A stretch of DNA of 39,649 bases from JBIIUJ01 sp044340025. Its GTDB lineage: Bacteria; Pseudomonadota; Alphaproteobacteria; Caulobacterales; Aquidulcibacteraceae. Location of the stretch: assembly GCA_044340025.1 (NCBI GenBank), contig JBIIUJ010000008.1:1-39649 (forward strand). Reading direction: 5' to 3'. Of the stretch, positions 29,094 to 37,322 are shown piece after piece (the first letter of the stretch is position 1; each line of letters begins with the position of its first letter). Below the pieces are notes generated by a model that saw only the letters and a program-made list of their open reading frames with translations, searched no databases and was not told where the DNA came from. The position numbers and the translations under genes were made by a program.

Positions 29094-30578
29094 ATGAATG
29101 TGGCGTTTGAAACCGGCGCGCAGGCGCCTGCTCTGGTGGTTTTCGCCTGCGAAGACGCAGGCGCCCCCGCCTGGACCGACCCCGCCGCCGCCCTCGACGC
29201 CCAACTGGGCGGGGCGCTGGCGCGCGCAGCGGCCGACCACCGATTCGAAGGCAAGGCCGGCCAGAGCCTCGATCTCGTCAGCCCCGCCGCCGGCGTGGCG
29301 CGCGTTCTTGCGCTGGGCCTTGGCCCGGCCGGGAAGGTGGAGGCCCCGGCGCTCGAAAAGGCCGTGGCGGGCGCGGTGAAGAAGCTCCTCACCTCCGGCT
29401 TGAAGGCTCTGGTCGTGCGGCCCGGCCCCACGCTGGAGGCGCATGCCGCGCGCATGGCGTTTGGCGGCAAGCTCGCATCCTACCGCTTCGACGCCTACCG
29501 CACCAAGCTGAAGCCCGAGCAGAAGCCCACCCTGACGCATCTGACGCTGGACGTGGCCGATCCCGCTCGCGCGCAGGCGGCCTACGCCGCCCATGCCGCG
29601 GTGGCCGAGGGCGTGTTCTGGGCGCGCGATCTGGTGATGGAGCCGGCCAACGTGCTGCATCCCGAGGAGTTCGCCCGCCGCGCCCGGGCGCTGGCCGATC
29701 TGGGCGTCGCCGTCGAGGTGCTGGGCGAGAAGGAGATGGAAGCGCTGGGCATGGGCTCGCTCCTCGGCGTGGGCCAGGGCAGCGTGCGCGAAAGCCAGCT
29801 CGTCGTGATGCACTGGAAGGGCGCGGAGGCCGCTCCGCTCGCGCTCGTGGGCAAGGGCGTGTGCTTTGACACGGGCGGCATCTCCATCAAGCCGGCAGGC
29901 GGCATGGAGGGCATGAAGGGCGACATGGGCGGCGCCGCCGCCGTGGTGGGCGCCATGCACGCCTTCGCCAAGCGCAAGGCGAAGGCCAATGTGGTGGGGA
30001 TCATCGGGCTGGTGGAGAACATGCCCGACGGAAACGCCCAGCGGCCGGGCGACATCGTGACCTCCATGTCCGGCCAGACGATCGAGGTGCTCAACACCGA
30101 CGCGGAGGGCCGGCTGGTGCTGTGCGACGCCATGACTTATGTGCAGCGCCGGTTCAAACCCGCCGCGATGATCGATCTCGCCACGCTCACCGGCGCGATC
30201 ATCATCTCGCTCGGGCATGATTATGCGGGCCTGTTCTCCAACGACGATGCGCTCTCAAGCGCGCTCGACGCGGCGGGCAAGGCGAGCGGCGAGCCTGTGT
30301 GGCGCCTGCCGCAGGGGCCAAGCTATGACAAATTGCTCGACAGCCCCGTCGCCGACATCAAGAACGTGCAGGCTTCCGGCCCTGGCTCGCCCGCAGGCTC
30401 CATCACCGCGGCGCAATTCCTCGGGCGCTTCGTGGAAGAGGGCGTCGCCTGGGCCCACATCGACATCGCCGGCACGGCCTGGATCACGGGCAATGACAAC
30501 CCGCTCTCGCCGGCCTGGGCCACGGGCTATGGCGTGCGTCTGCTCAACCAGCTGGTGGCGGACGCCTACGAGCGCTGA
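29094..30578 (+). CDS. pepA: Leucyl aminopeptidase (M17)
   Basis: This 494-residue cytosolic metallopeptidase removes N-terminal residues from peptides as a hexamer. The signature NTDAEGRL (334-341) carries two metal ligands (Asp336, Glu338). Other metal and catalytic residues are visible at Lys254 and Asp259 (GKGVCFDTGG) and Lys266 (SIKPAGG). The N-terminal regulatory domain covers about residues 1-165. AGAGG lies before the ATG at 29094. The gene diverges from lptF and converges on the HPt gene with 10 bp between stops. In many proteobacteria holC follows pepA; here the phosphorelay cassette sits on the opposite strand instead. Confidence 0.97.
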   Translation: MNVAFETGAQAPALVVFACEDAGAPAWTDPAAALDAQLGGALARAAADHRFEGKAGQSLDLVSPAAGVARVLALGLGPAGKVEAPALEKAVAGAVKKLLTSGLKALVVRPGPTLEAHAARMAFGGKLASYRFDAYRTKLKPEQKPTLTHLTLDVADPARAQAAYAAHAAVAEGVFWARDLVMEPANVLHPEEFARRARALADLGVAVEVLGEKEMEALGMGSLLGVGQGSVRESQLVVMHWKGAEAAPLALVGKGVCFDTGGISIKPAGGMEGMKGDMGGAAAVVGAMHAFAKRKAKANVVGIIGLVENMPDGNAQRPGDIVTSMSGQTIEVLNTDAEGRLVLCDAMTYVQRRFKPAAMIDLATLTGAIIISLGHDYAGLFSNDDALSSALDAAGKASGEPVWRLPQGPSYDKLLDSPVADIKNVQASGPGSPAGSITAAQFLGRFVEEGVAWAHIDIAGTAWITGNDNPLSPAWATGYGVRLLNQLVADAYER

Positions 30579-30588
30579 ACGGCCCGGA

Positions 30589-30912
30589 TCAGGCCGCCAG
30601 CAGCGCGCGATCCAGCAGGGGGCGGGTCTGGCCCAGCACGAGGCGCAGGCGCGCAAGCTCCTCGCCTGCATTGGGGCCGGGCCGCTCCAGGCTCCTTGCG
30701 ATCTCGGCCGCCTCATTGGCCCCGACGTTGAGCGCGGAGCCCTTGAGACTGTGGGCTGCGCGGCCCAGACCCTCAAGGTCGCCGGCGGCGTGGGCGGCCT
30801 GCATCGCGGCGACGAGGTCGTCGGCCCCGTCCCAGAAGGCTTCGAGGATGGCGGCGCAGGCTTCCACGCCTGCGAAGCTCTTCAGCTCCTCAAGAATGCT
30901 GACGTCGATCAT
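30589..30912 (-). CDS. Stand-alone HPt phosphotransfer protein
   Basis: This 107-residue all-helical protein matches the histidine phosphotransfer (HPt) domain. The phospho-accepting histidine is His54 in RAAHSLKGSALNVGA, the canonical H-S-L-K-G-S motif, followed by the ARSLE helix. HPt proteins take phosphate from a kinase receiver domain and pass it to a response regulator. Its ATG overlaps the stop of the hybrid kinase upstream by 4 bases (ATGA), so the two should be made together and act as a pair. No output response regulator is encoded next to them, so the target is unknown. Confidence 0.93.
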   Translation of the reverse strand: MIDVSILEELKSFAGVEACAAILEAFWDGADDLVAAMQAAHAAGDLEGLGRAAHSLKGSALNVGANEAAEIARSLERPGPNAGEELARLRLVLGQTRPLLDRALLAA

Positions 30913-33900
30913 GCGGTTTGGCTCCTCGGGGCGGCGTCATGCGGGCTCTTGTCTGCGCCGGGTTGGGTCCAGTGCGCGAGCGCGGCGGCAAGCCGGCGCG
31001 CGTCGATGGGCTTGGTGAGATAATCGCTCATGCCGGCCGCCATGAGGCGGCCGCGCGTGTCGGTCGAGACATCGGCGGTGAGCGCAAGGATCGGCAGATC
31101 GCGGCCTTCGGGCAGAGCGCGGATTGCGATGGTGGCGGCTTCGCCATCCATCACAGGCATCTGCATGTCCATCAGCACCACGTCGAACGGGCTGGCGCGG
31201 ACAGCGTCGACCGCTTCGGCGCCGTTCTCCACCAGCGTGACGACGCACCCCATCCGGTCGAGCAGGGCGCGCACGAGAAGCTGGTTCGCCTTGTTGTCTT
31301 CGGCGACCAGCACGCGCGTGCGGCTGGCCGGCCGGCTCACCACGCCGCCCTCCGCGCTCGGGGCGGCGCTTTCGGCCAGCGGGATCTCCGCCCAGAAGAC
31401 CGAGCCCTCGCCCAACTGAGAGCTGGCGCCCACGCAGCCGCCCATCAGCTCGGCCAGACGGCGCGAGATGGCTAGGCCAAGCCCCGTGCCGCCGTGGGTG
31501 CGCGAGACCTGAACCCCGCCTTGTGCAAAATCCTGGAACAGGCCGCCCAGAATGTCTGGCGCGATGCCGCAGCCGGTGTCTGTGACGCTGAAGCGGATCG
31601 CGCCCGAAGCCGTGCGCGACAGATCCAGCCGGACCGAGCCCGCATCCGTGAACTTCACGGCGTTGCTGATGAAATTGACGAGGATCTGGCGCACGCGCGC
31701 CGCATCGCCCGCCACCCAGGCGGGCAATCCCGCCTCTGCACCCAGCACCAGCTTGAGGCCCTTGTTTTCCGCTGCACGGCGCAGCATCTCGGCGGCGGCG
31801 CCCGCCTCGCTGACCAGATCGAACGGCCGGGTCTCGAGGTCGAGCTTGCCTGCTTCCAGTTTCGAGACGTCGAGGATGTCGTTGACCAGCGTGAGCAGAT
31901 GGCGGCCGGCGGTATGTGCGGAGCGGGCGAACTCGCACTGGCGTGGGCTCAGCGGCGTGTCGAGCAGCAGTTCCGTCATGCCGATCACGGCATTGAGCGG
32001 GGTGCGGATCTCGTGGCTCATGGTGGCGAGGAAGTCGGCCTTGGCGCGCGCGGCGGCCTGGGCCTCCTCCATCGCGTGCTGCAGGGCTTGCTCCTGCGCC
32101 TTGCGGTGGGTGATGTCGGACGATGAGCCGAGATAGCCGATCACCTGCCCGTCCGGCCCAAGACGCGCGCGCATCGAGACCCGCACCCACCGATCGCGGC
32201 CGAAACCGTCCGTGAAGCGGCCTTCGAAGGCGGCGGTCTCGCCGTTGTGCACTCTCAGGCGGCCGGTCTCGCGGTCGATGGAGCCGGTGGCGCGCTCGAG
32301 AATCGGTGGGCTCTTGCCAAGCATCTCCTTGAGATCATAGCCGTATTCGCGCGCATACTGCGGCGAGAGATAGGTGAAGCGCCGATCGTGATCGAGCTCG
32401 AAGATCATCTCGCCCAGGGTGTCGACCACGTCGGCGAACCGCCGCTCGCTTGCTTGCAGGCGCAGTTCGCCGCGCTTTTCAGCATCGATGTCGCCGCACA
32501 CGCCGCGATAGCCGGTGATGTTGCCCTCCGCGTCGAGGATCGGGCGCATCGAAACGCGGAACCAGCGTTCAGGCAGGCCGTTACGGGCGGCGTGCAACAC
32601 TTCCAGCTTGCGGATGGCGCCGTCGCGGGCAATCAGCGCGCGGCCAATCTTCTCCACGATCGCCGCGTCCTCGACCTGGAGCGCTCCGGCAGGCTTGCCG
32701 ATCAGCCCGGCAGCCTCCACGCCCACCACCGCGCGGGCGTTGGGCGACACATAGGTGTAGCGCCAGTCGGGCGAGAGTTCGAACCAGACCCAGCCGGAGA
32801 ATTCCGCCATGTCGCGCAGGCGATCCCCGGTCTCTTCGATCGCAAGACGGGCCTCGCGCAGGGCGGTGATATCTGTGGAGTAGCCGCGATAGCCGATGAT
32901 GCGGCCTTCCCGGTCGCGCAGGGTGCGGACCTGGACCTTGTACCAGCGGTGCGGCGCATCGGGCGTGAAGCGATAGGGGGCTTCCGCCTCCACATGCCCG
33001 TCCGGGCCGTGCAGGGCTGCAACGAGGCCAGGCTCGGTCTCGTTGCGCGGCAGATCGAGGAAATCCCACATCGACCGGCCGACAAGCTCCTCGACGGACA
33101 GGCCCGTCACCGCTCTGGCGTTATCCGAAACGTAGGTCAGATCGAAATCGGTATTGAGTTCATACCAGGCCCAGCCAGTGAAGGCCGCCAGCGTGCGCAG
33201 CCGCTCCTCATTGTCGGCGATGGATGCGGCGGCCTCGTGCGCGGCGGTCACGTCGCGCACCGATCCGCGCGCGCCGCGCACCGTGCCGTCGGGCCAGCGC
33301 AGAATCTCGGCGTTGGAGCGCAGCCAGCGGCGCTTGCCATCGGGCGTGTGGGTCAGGTTCTCGCGGTCCACCCAGGCGCCCGCCTTGGCGAAGGCGTTCA
33401 TCCAGGCCTCCGGCGAGACCGATTCTGCGCCCACCACGAACTCCACCGGCGAACGGCCGATCATCTCGTCGGCCGGCACGCCAAACACGGCCTGCGACGC
33501 GCTTGAGACGAAGGTATAGCGGCCGGTGGCGTCGAGTTCGACCACGCACTCGCCCGAGATGGCGGCCATGCCGGCGAAGCGGGCTTCGCTATCGCGCAAG
33601 GCCTTCAGGGCCAGGCGTTCGGTGGTGATGTCGCGGGCAGAGCCGCGATAGCCGATGATCTCGCCGCCGGAATCAGTCAGGGCCTCGAGCGACAGCGACA
33701 GCCAGATCACCTTGCCGTCCGCCTTGCGGAACGGAACCGCCTCGCCCACCACCACGCGGCGCGCGGCGCGCTTTTCCAGCCAGAGGCTGGCGAGCTCTTG
33801 CGGATTGTCCGCGCCTGCCAGGGTGAAGGGCGTCTCTCCGATCGCCTCTCTGCCGGGAATGCCGATCAGGTCGGCGCAGCCCTCCGACATGAAGGTGAAA

Positions 33901-34757
33901 ACGAAACTGGCGTCGAGCTCGAACCAGATCAGTCCGGTCAGGCGCGCCACGTCCTGAAGGCGCTGCTCGCTCTGCGCGTGGGCGTGTTCGGCTTCCTTCG
34001 CCGCCCCCACATCCTGCGACATCACCCGAACGCCGATGCAGGCGCCGTCCTCCAGCAGGGGGAAGGCTGACCAGCGCATCCAGCGGCGGCCCCCGTCGGC
34101 GTGGGAGAGGTGAAGGTCGACGTCCTCAAAACCTTCCGAGCGGCCTTCAGCCACTTCACGCAGCAGGTGCAGCGCGATCGGATCGTGCAGCATGCGCTCC
34201 AGCGGCAGGCCGAGCGTCATCTCGTTGCGCGCGCCCAGCAGTCCCTCGCCTTCATGCGAGTAATGGGTGCAGACCAGCGAGCGGTCGAATTCGAAGAAGG
34301 CCGCGCGAGTCTGGGTGAGCATCGCGGTGGAGCGGGCTCTGTGATCGGCGAGGTTTTTGTGCTGGCGCTCCAGCTCGGTGATGTCGAAGCAGACCGCGAT
34401 GACGTGGACGCTGTCGCCGGCCGGGTCGCGATGGGGCAGGCAGCGCACACGCACCACGATGCGCTCGCTGTCCGGGCGCTGGGCGCGCACGTCAATCTCC
34501 AGCGTGTCCACCGCGTCGGCGGCTGCGCCGTGCAGGCGCTCGCGCAGGATTGCGGCGTCCTTGGCGTCGAACAGGGCGAAGAACTGATCCTGAGACAGCT
34601 GATCGGCGCCGACAGGAAGGCCGAACTGCTGGGCGAACGCGCGGGAGATCCCCACCCTGTCATGGGAGGGAGTCCAGACGAAAGACGCCTGCAATGCGCC
34701 GAAGGCGGACGATCGCGCCTCGGCCGACAGTCTGAGTTCGCTGCTGATCCCGCTCAC
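30909..34757 (-). CDS. Hybrid histidine kinase with seven tandem PAS domains
   Basis: This 1282-residue protein starts at the GTG at 34757 after GGGGA. Seven PAS units are visible, at about 15-130, 143-256, 266-380, 392-508, 519-636, 646-764 and 773-890, most ending in a D-I-T type motif. A HisKA domain follows with His915 (MSHEIRTPLN), then an ATPase domain (N-box Asn1028/Asn1032, G1 DTGCGI 1060-1065, G2 GGTGLGL 1089-1095), and a receiver domain with Asp1197 and Lys1249. No membrane segment or signal peptide is apparent, so it should be cytosolic and sense internal ligands, redox, light or gases. Units 3-7 share a W/F-E-L, Y-V-S and G-Y-R-G pattern, pointing to tandem duplication. The stop overlaps the HPt gene start. 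Confidence 0.92.
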   Translation of the reverse strand: MSGISSELRLSAEARSSAFGALQASFVWTPSHDRVGISRAFAQQFGLPVGADQLSQDQFFALFDAKDAAILRERLHGAAADAVDTLEIDVRAQRPDSERIVVRVRCLPHRDPAGDSVHVIAVCFDITELERQHKNLADHRARSTAMLTQTRAAFFEFDRSLVCTHYSHEGEGLLGARNEMTLGLPLERMLHDPIALHLLREVAEGRSEGFEDVDLHLSHADGGRRWMRWSAFPLLEDGACIGVRVMSQDVGAAKEAEHAHAQSEQRLQDVARLTGLIWFELDASFVFTFMSEGCADLIGIPGREAIGETPFTLAGADNPQELASLWLEKRAARRVVVGEAVPFRKADGKVIWLSLSLEALTDSGGEIIGYRGSARDITTERLALKALRDSEARFAGMAAISGECVVELDATGRYTFVSSASQAVFGVPADEMIGRSPVEFVVGAESVSPEAWMNAFAKAGAWVDRENLTHTPDGKRRWLRSNAEILRWPDGTVRGARGSVRDVTAAHEAAASIADNEERLRTLAAFTGWAWYELNTDFDLTYVSDNARAVTGLSVEELVGRSMWDFLDLPRNETEPGLVAALHGPDGHVEAEAPYRFTPDAPHRWYKVQVRTLRDREGRIIGYRGYSTDITALREARLAIEETGDRLRDMAEFSGWVWFELSPDWRYTYVSPNARAVVGVEAAGLIGKPAGALQVEDAAIVEKIGRALIARDGAIRKLEVLHAARNGLPERWFRVSMRPILDAEGNITGYRGVCGDIDAEKRGELRLQASERRFADVVDTLGEMIFELDHDRRFTYLSPQYAREYGYDLKEMLGKSPPILERATGSIDRETGRLRVHNGETAAFEGRFTDGFGRDRWVRVSMRARLGPDGQVIGYLGSSSDITHRKAQEQALQHAMEEAQAAARAKADFLATMSHEIRTPLNAVIGMTELLLDTPLSPRQCEFARSAHTAGRHLLTLVNDILDVSKLEAGKLDLETRPFDLVSEAGAAAEMLRRAAENKGLKLVLGAEAGLPAWVAGDAARVRQILVNFISNAVKFTDAGSVRLDLSRTASGAIRFSVTDTGCGIAPDILGGLFQDFAQGGVQVSRTHGGTGLGLAISRRLAELMGGCVGASSQLGEGSVFWAEIPLAESAAPSAEGGVVSRPASRTRVLVAEDNKANQLLVRALLDRMGCVVTLVENGAEAVDAVRASPFDVVLMDMQMPVMDGEAATIAIRALPEGRDLPILALTADVSTDTRGRLMAAGMSDYLTKPIDARRLAAALAHWTQPGADKSPHDAAPRSQTA

Positions 34758-34831
34758 GCAAGTCCCCGCCAGTCCAGACGATCGGCTAGCACGCGCGAGG
34801 TTGCAGAAGCCTTACAGCCGCCCGCGGCCGA

Positions 34832-35806
34832 TCAGCCGAAGGCGAGCGCGAAATGGTCGGTCGCGCGGATCAGGGCGTCGACCACGCCGGGCTCGAGGCT
34901 TGCGTGGCCGGCGTCGGGCACGATCTCCAGTTCGGCCCCCGGCCAGACCTTCGCCAGCGCCCAGGCGGAGCTGAGCGGGGTGACGACATCATAGCGTCCG
35001 TGCACGATCCGGCCTGGAATGCGGGCGTAGCGGGCCGCCTGATCGAGCAGCCAGCCGTCGTGCGCCAGAAAGCCTGCATTCACGAAATAGTGCGCCTCGA
35101 TCCGGGCGAAGGCCTCCACGAAGCCATCATCCTCGAAGCGCGCCGGCTTGGACGACGGCCCCCCCATCGACAGGGTCTCGCCTTCCCAGCCAGCCCAGGC
35201 CCGCGCGGCCGGCATCCGCACGGCGCGGTCAGGGCTGAACAGCCGACGGGCGACCGCCGCGATCAGGTCGCCGCGCTCCTCCGGCGGAGCAACGCTCGCA
35301 AACCGCTCATGAGCGTCCGGGAACAGGCGGTTTGCGCCCTCCTGATAGAACCAGGCGAGTTCGGCCTGCGTCAGCAGGAAGATGCCGCGCAGCACCATGG
35401 CGCGCACCCGGTCGGGGTGCTTGATGGCGTAGGCGAGCGCGAGGGTGGAGCCCCAGGAGCCGCCAAACAGCACCCACTTGTCCACCCCCAGATGCTCGCG
35501 CAGACGCTCCATGTCGGCCACGAGATCCCAGGTCGTGTTCTCGCGCAGCTCGGCGTGGGGCGTGGAGCGCCCGCACCCGCGCTGGTCGAACAGCACGGTG
35601 CGCCAGCGGCGGGGGTGGAAGAAGCGGCGCATGTCGGGGCTGATGCCGCCGCCCGGGCCGCCGTGCAGAGCCAGAACCGGCAGCCCCGCTCTGTCGCCGC
35701 ACTCTTCGTAGTAGAGCGTGTGCAGGTCGGAAACCTGAAGCGCGCCAGAGGCGTAGGGCTCGATCGGTGGATAGAGTGCGCGGCGTCCGCCGCCAGCGTC
35801 TGGCAT
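34832..35806 (-). CDS. pip: Proline iminopeptidase
   Basis: This 324-residue alpha/beta hydrolase of family S33 releases N-terminal proline from peptides in the cytosol. Seen are the oxyanion-hole motif LHGGPGGG, the DQRGCGRSTPH segment typical of the family, the nucleophile elbow GGSWGSTLAL (catalytic Ser), and the C-terminal Asp (HGRYDVVTP) and His (DAGHASLE) of the triad. Its length fits the family. It follows motB on the same strand after 47 bp and precedes the PAS kinase by 74 bp; whether these share a transcript is not clear. Confidence 0.95.
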   Translation of the reverse strand: MPDAGGGRRALYPPIEPYASGALQVSDLHTLYYEECGDRAGLPVLALHGGPGGGISPDMRRFFHPRRWRTVLFDQRGCGRSTPHAELRENTTWDLVADMERLREHLGVDKWVLFGGSWGSTLALAYAIKHPDRVRAMVLRGIFLLTQAELAWFYQEGANRLFPDAHERFASVAPPEERGDLIAAVARRLFSPDRAVRMPAARAWAGWEGETLSMGGPSSKPARFEDDGFVEAFARIEAHYFVNAGFLAHDGWLLDQAARYARIPGRIVHGRYDVVTPLSSAWALAKVWPGAELEIVPDAGHASLEPGVVDALIRATDHFALAFG

Positions 35807-35853
35807 GGTCGATGCGCTTAGTCGGGCCGGTTGGCGAACGCAAGCCGCCCCGG

Positions 35854-36732
35854 CTAGAGCGAATGGTCGCTTGGCATCGGCGGCGCGGCGCGCTGCAGCA
35901 CGATCGTGATGCGCCGGTTGGCCGCCATATAGGGGTCGTCCGGGAACAGCGGCTCGGAGCCCGCCTTGCCCGACACCTGATAGATCTGGGTATCCGGCAC
36001 GCCGGAGGCGGCCAGCACGCGCCGCGCCGCATTGGCCCGGTCAGCGGAGAGTTCCCAGTTCGAATAGTCGCCGCGCGGATTGGCGCCGGCGTCGGTATGG
36101 CCGGAGATCATCAGCCGGTTGGGCAGCTCCAGCACGACGCGCGACACCGCCTGAAGCAGCAGGCGCGCGCGCGCATGCGGCTGGGCCGAGCCCGCCTCGA
36201 ACATCGAGCGGCCTTCCTGATCCACAAGCTGGATGCGCAAGCCCTCCGGCGTCTGGTCGATCAGGATGTGGCGGGAAAGCTCGGCAAGCTCGGGCATGTC
36301 CTGCATCGCCTGGCGCAGGCTCATTTCGGCCCGTGTGAAATCCTCCGCCTCGCGCTGGGCGAGCGCGGCGTCCATGGCGGCGTCGTCGATCTGGTTTTCG
36401 GCCTCCGGCTGCTCGCCATTGGGCGACGTGGGCGGAGAAGGGGTCTGATAGACCGGCGTTGCGCCCTTCTGCATCACGCCCTCTTCGCCGAGCGCGGTGC
36501 CAGCCAGCATCCCGCCTGCGCCCGAGGTGGTCGAGGACACGCTCGCCGGCGCGAAATAATCGGCCACGCCGCGCTTCTGCTCCGGGCTTGTCGTGTTGAT
36601 CAGCCACATCAGCAGGAAGAAGGCCATCATGGCGGTCACAAAGTCGGCGTAGGCGACCTTCCAGGCGCCCCCGTGGTGACCACCGGCGACCTTTTTGATC
36701 TTTTTCACAATGATGGGTTGATTGGCGGCCAT
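35854..36732 (-). CDS. motB: Flagellar motor stator protein MotB
   Basis: This 292-residue protein has the MotB N-terminus GGAWKVAYADFVTAMMAFFLLMWLIN, with one membrane helix (about 26-46) and the proton-carrying Asp30. A plug/linker region follows (about 47-170), then an OmpA-like peptidoglycan-binding domain (ISGHTDAGANPRGDYSNWEL, then SADRANAARRVL). MotB anchors the MotA-MotB proton channel to the cell wall to drive rotation. The ATG at 36732 gives the usual start; a longer open frame upstream is not family-like. motA is not adjacent. It diverges from the flavin reductase gene across 80 bp that contain two perfect inverted repeats. Confidence 0.95.
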   Translation of the reverse strand: MAANQPIIVKKIKKVAGGHHGGAWKVAYADFVTAMMAFFLLMWLINTTSPEQKRGVADYFAPASVSSTTSGAGGMLAGTALGEEGVMQKGATPVYQTPSPPTSPNGEQPEAENQIDDAAMDAALAQREAEDFTRAEMSLRQAMQDMPELAELSRHILIDQTPEGLRIQLVDQEGRSMFEAGSAQPHARARLLLQAVSRVVLELPNRLMISGHTDAGANPRGDYSNWELSADRANAARRVLAASGVPDTQIYQVSGKAGSEPLFPDDPYMAANRRITIVLQRAAPPMPSDHSL

Positions 36733-36758
36733 GAAACGCTTTTCTGCGCCGCTGCGAA

Positions 36759-36810
36759 GGCGGCTCCCCTTTCGAGCCGCCACTCTAGACGGACGCGGTT
36801 AAGACCGCGT
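36759..36810. promoter_or_regulatory. Two perfect inverted repeats between motB and the flavin reductase gene
   Basis: GGCGGCTC / GAGCCGCC (36759-36766 and 36774-36781, 7-base loop) and ACGCGGT / ACCGCGT (36793-36799 and 36804-36810, loop TAAG) lie in the 80-bp gap between divergent starts. The second ends 2 bp before the ATG at 36813. Each could be an operator or an mRNA hairpin. No clear -35/-10 pair is visible for either gene. Confidence 0.4.
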
Positions 36811-36812
36811 GG

Positions 36813-37316
36813 ATGATCATGGCTCTCGATCAGGCCGCCCTGCGCAAGGCGTTCGGCATGTTTGCAACTGGTGTCTGCGTGGCCACCGTGCGCGACAGCG
36901 CGGGCGCAGCCCACGGCATTACGGTGAATTCCTTCACGTCGGTGTCGCTGAATCCGGCGCTGGTGCTGTGGTGTCTGGGCGACGCATCGGAGCGGTTCGA
37001 TCTGTTCAGTGCGAGCCCTCATTACGCCATCCATGTTCTGGCGGCCGGCGACGAGGCGCGCGCGATGCGCTTTGCCGGCAAGGGCGACCAGACCCTCGCA
37101 GCCGACGAGACCGAGACCTGGCAGACCGGGGCGCCCGTGCTGAAAGGCGTGATGGCGGCTTTCGACTGCACGGTGGTGGACCGCGTGCGCGCAGGCGATC
37201 ACCTGCTGCTGATCGGCGCGGTGGAGCGCTTTGCGGCCGCTCCCGGTCAGGACGGCCTCACCTATTTTCAGAGCCGGTTCGGCCACGCGCCGGCGCCGGC
37301 GCTCTCGTCCAACTGA
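36813..37316 (+). CDS. Flavin reductase-like, FMN-binding domain protein
   Basis: This 167-residue protein matches the flavin reductase (HpaC-like) FMN-binding split-barrel family: LRKAFGMFATGVCVATVRD at the N-terminus, GITVNSFTSVSLNPALVLWCL (the flavin-binding segment), HYAIHVLA, and DHLLLIGAVERF near the end. Members reduce FMN or FAD with NAD(P)H, often for a partner monooxygenase; no such oxygenase is encoded here. Translation could begin at 36813 or at the ATG at 36819. A 7-bp inverted repeat ends 2 bp before the first start. The dehydrogenase gene follows after 6 bp, so the two are probably one transcript. Confidence 0.92.
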   Translation: MIMALDQAALRKAFGMFATGVCVATVRDSAGAAHGITVNSFTSVSLNPALVLWCLGDASERFDLFSASPHYAIHVLAAGDEARAMRFAGKGDQTLAADETETWQTGAPVLKGVMAAFDCTVVDRVRAGDHLLLIGAVERFAAAPGQDGLTYFQSRFGHAPAPALSSN

Positions 37317-37322
37317 CGCGCC

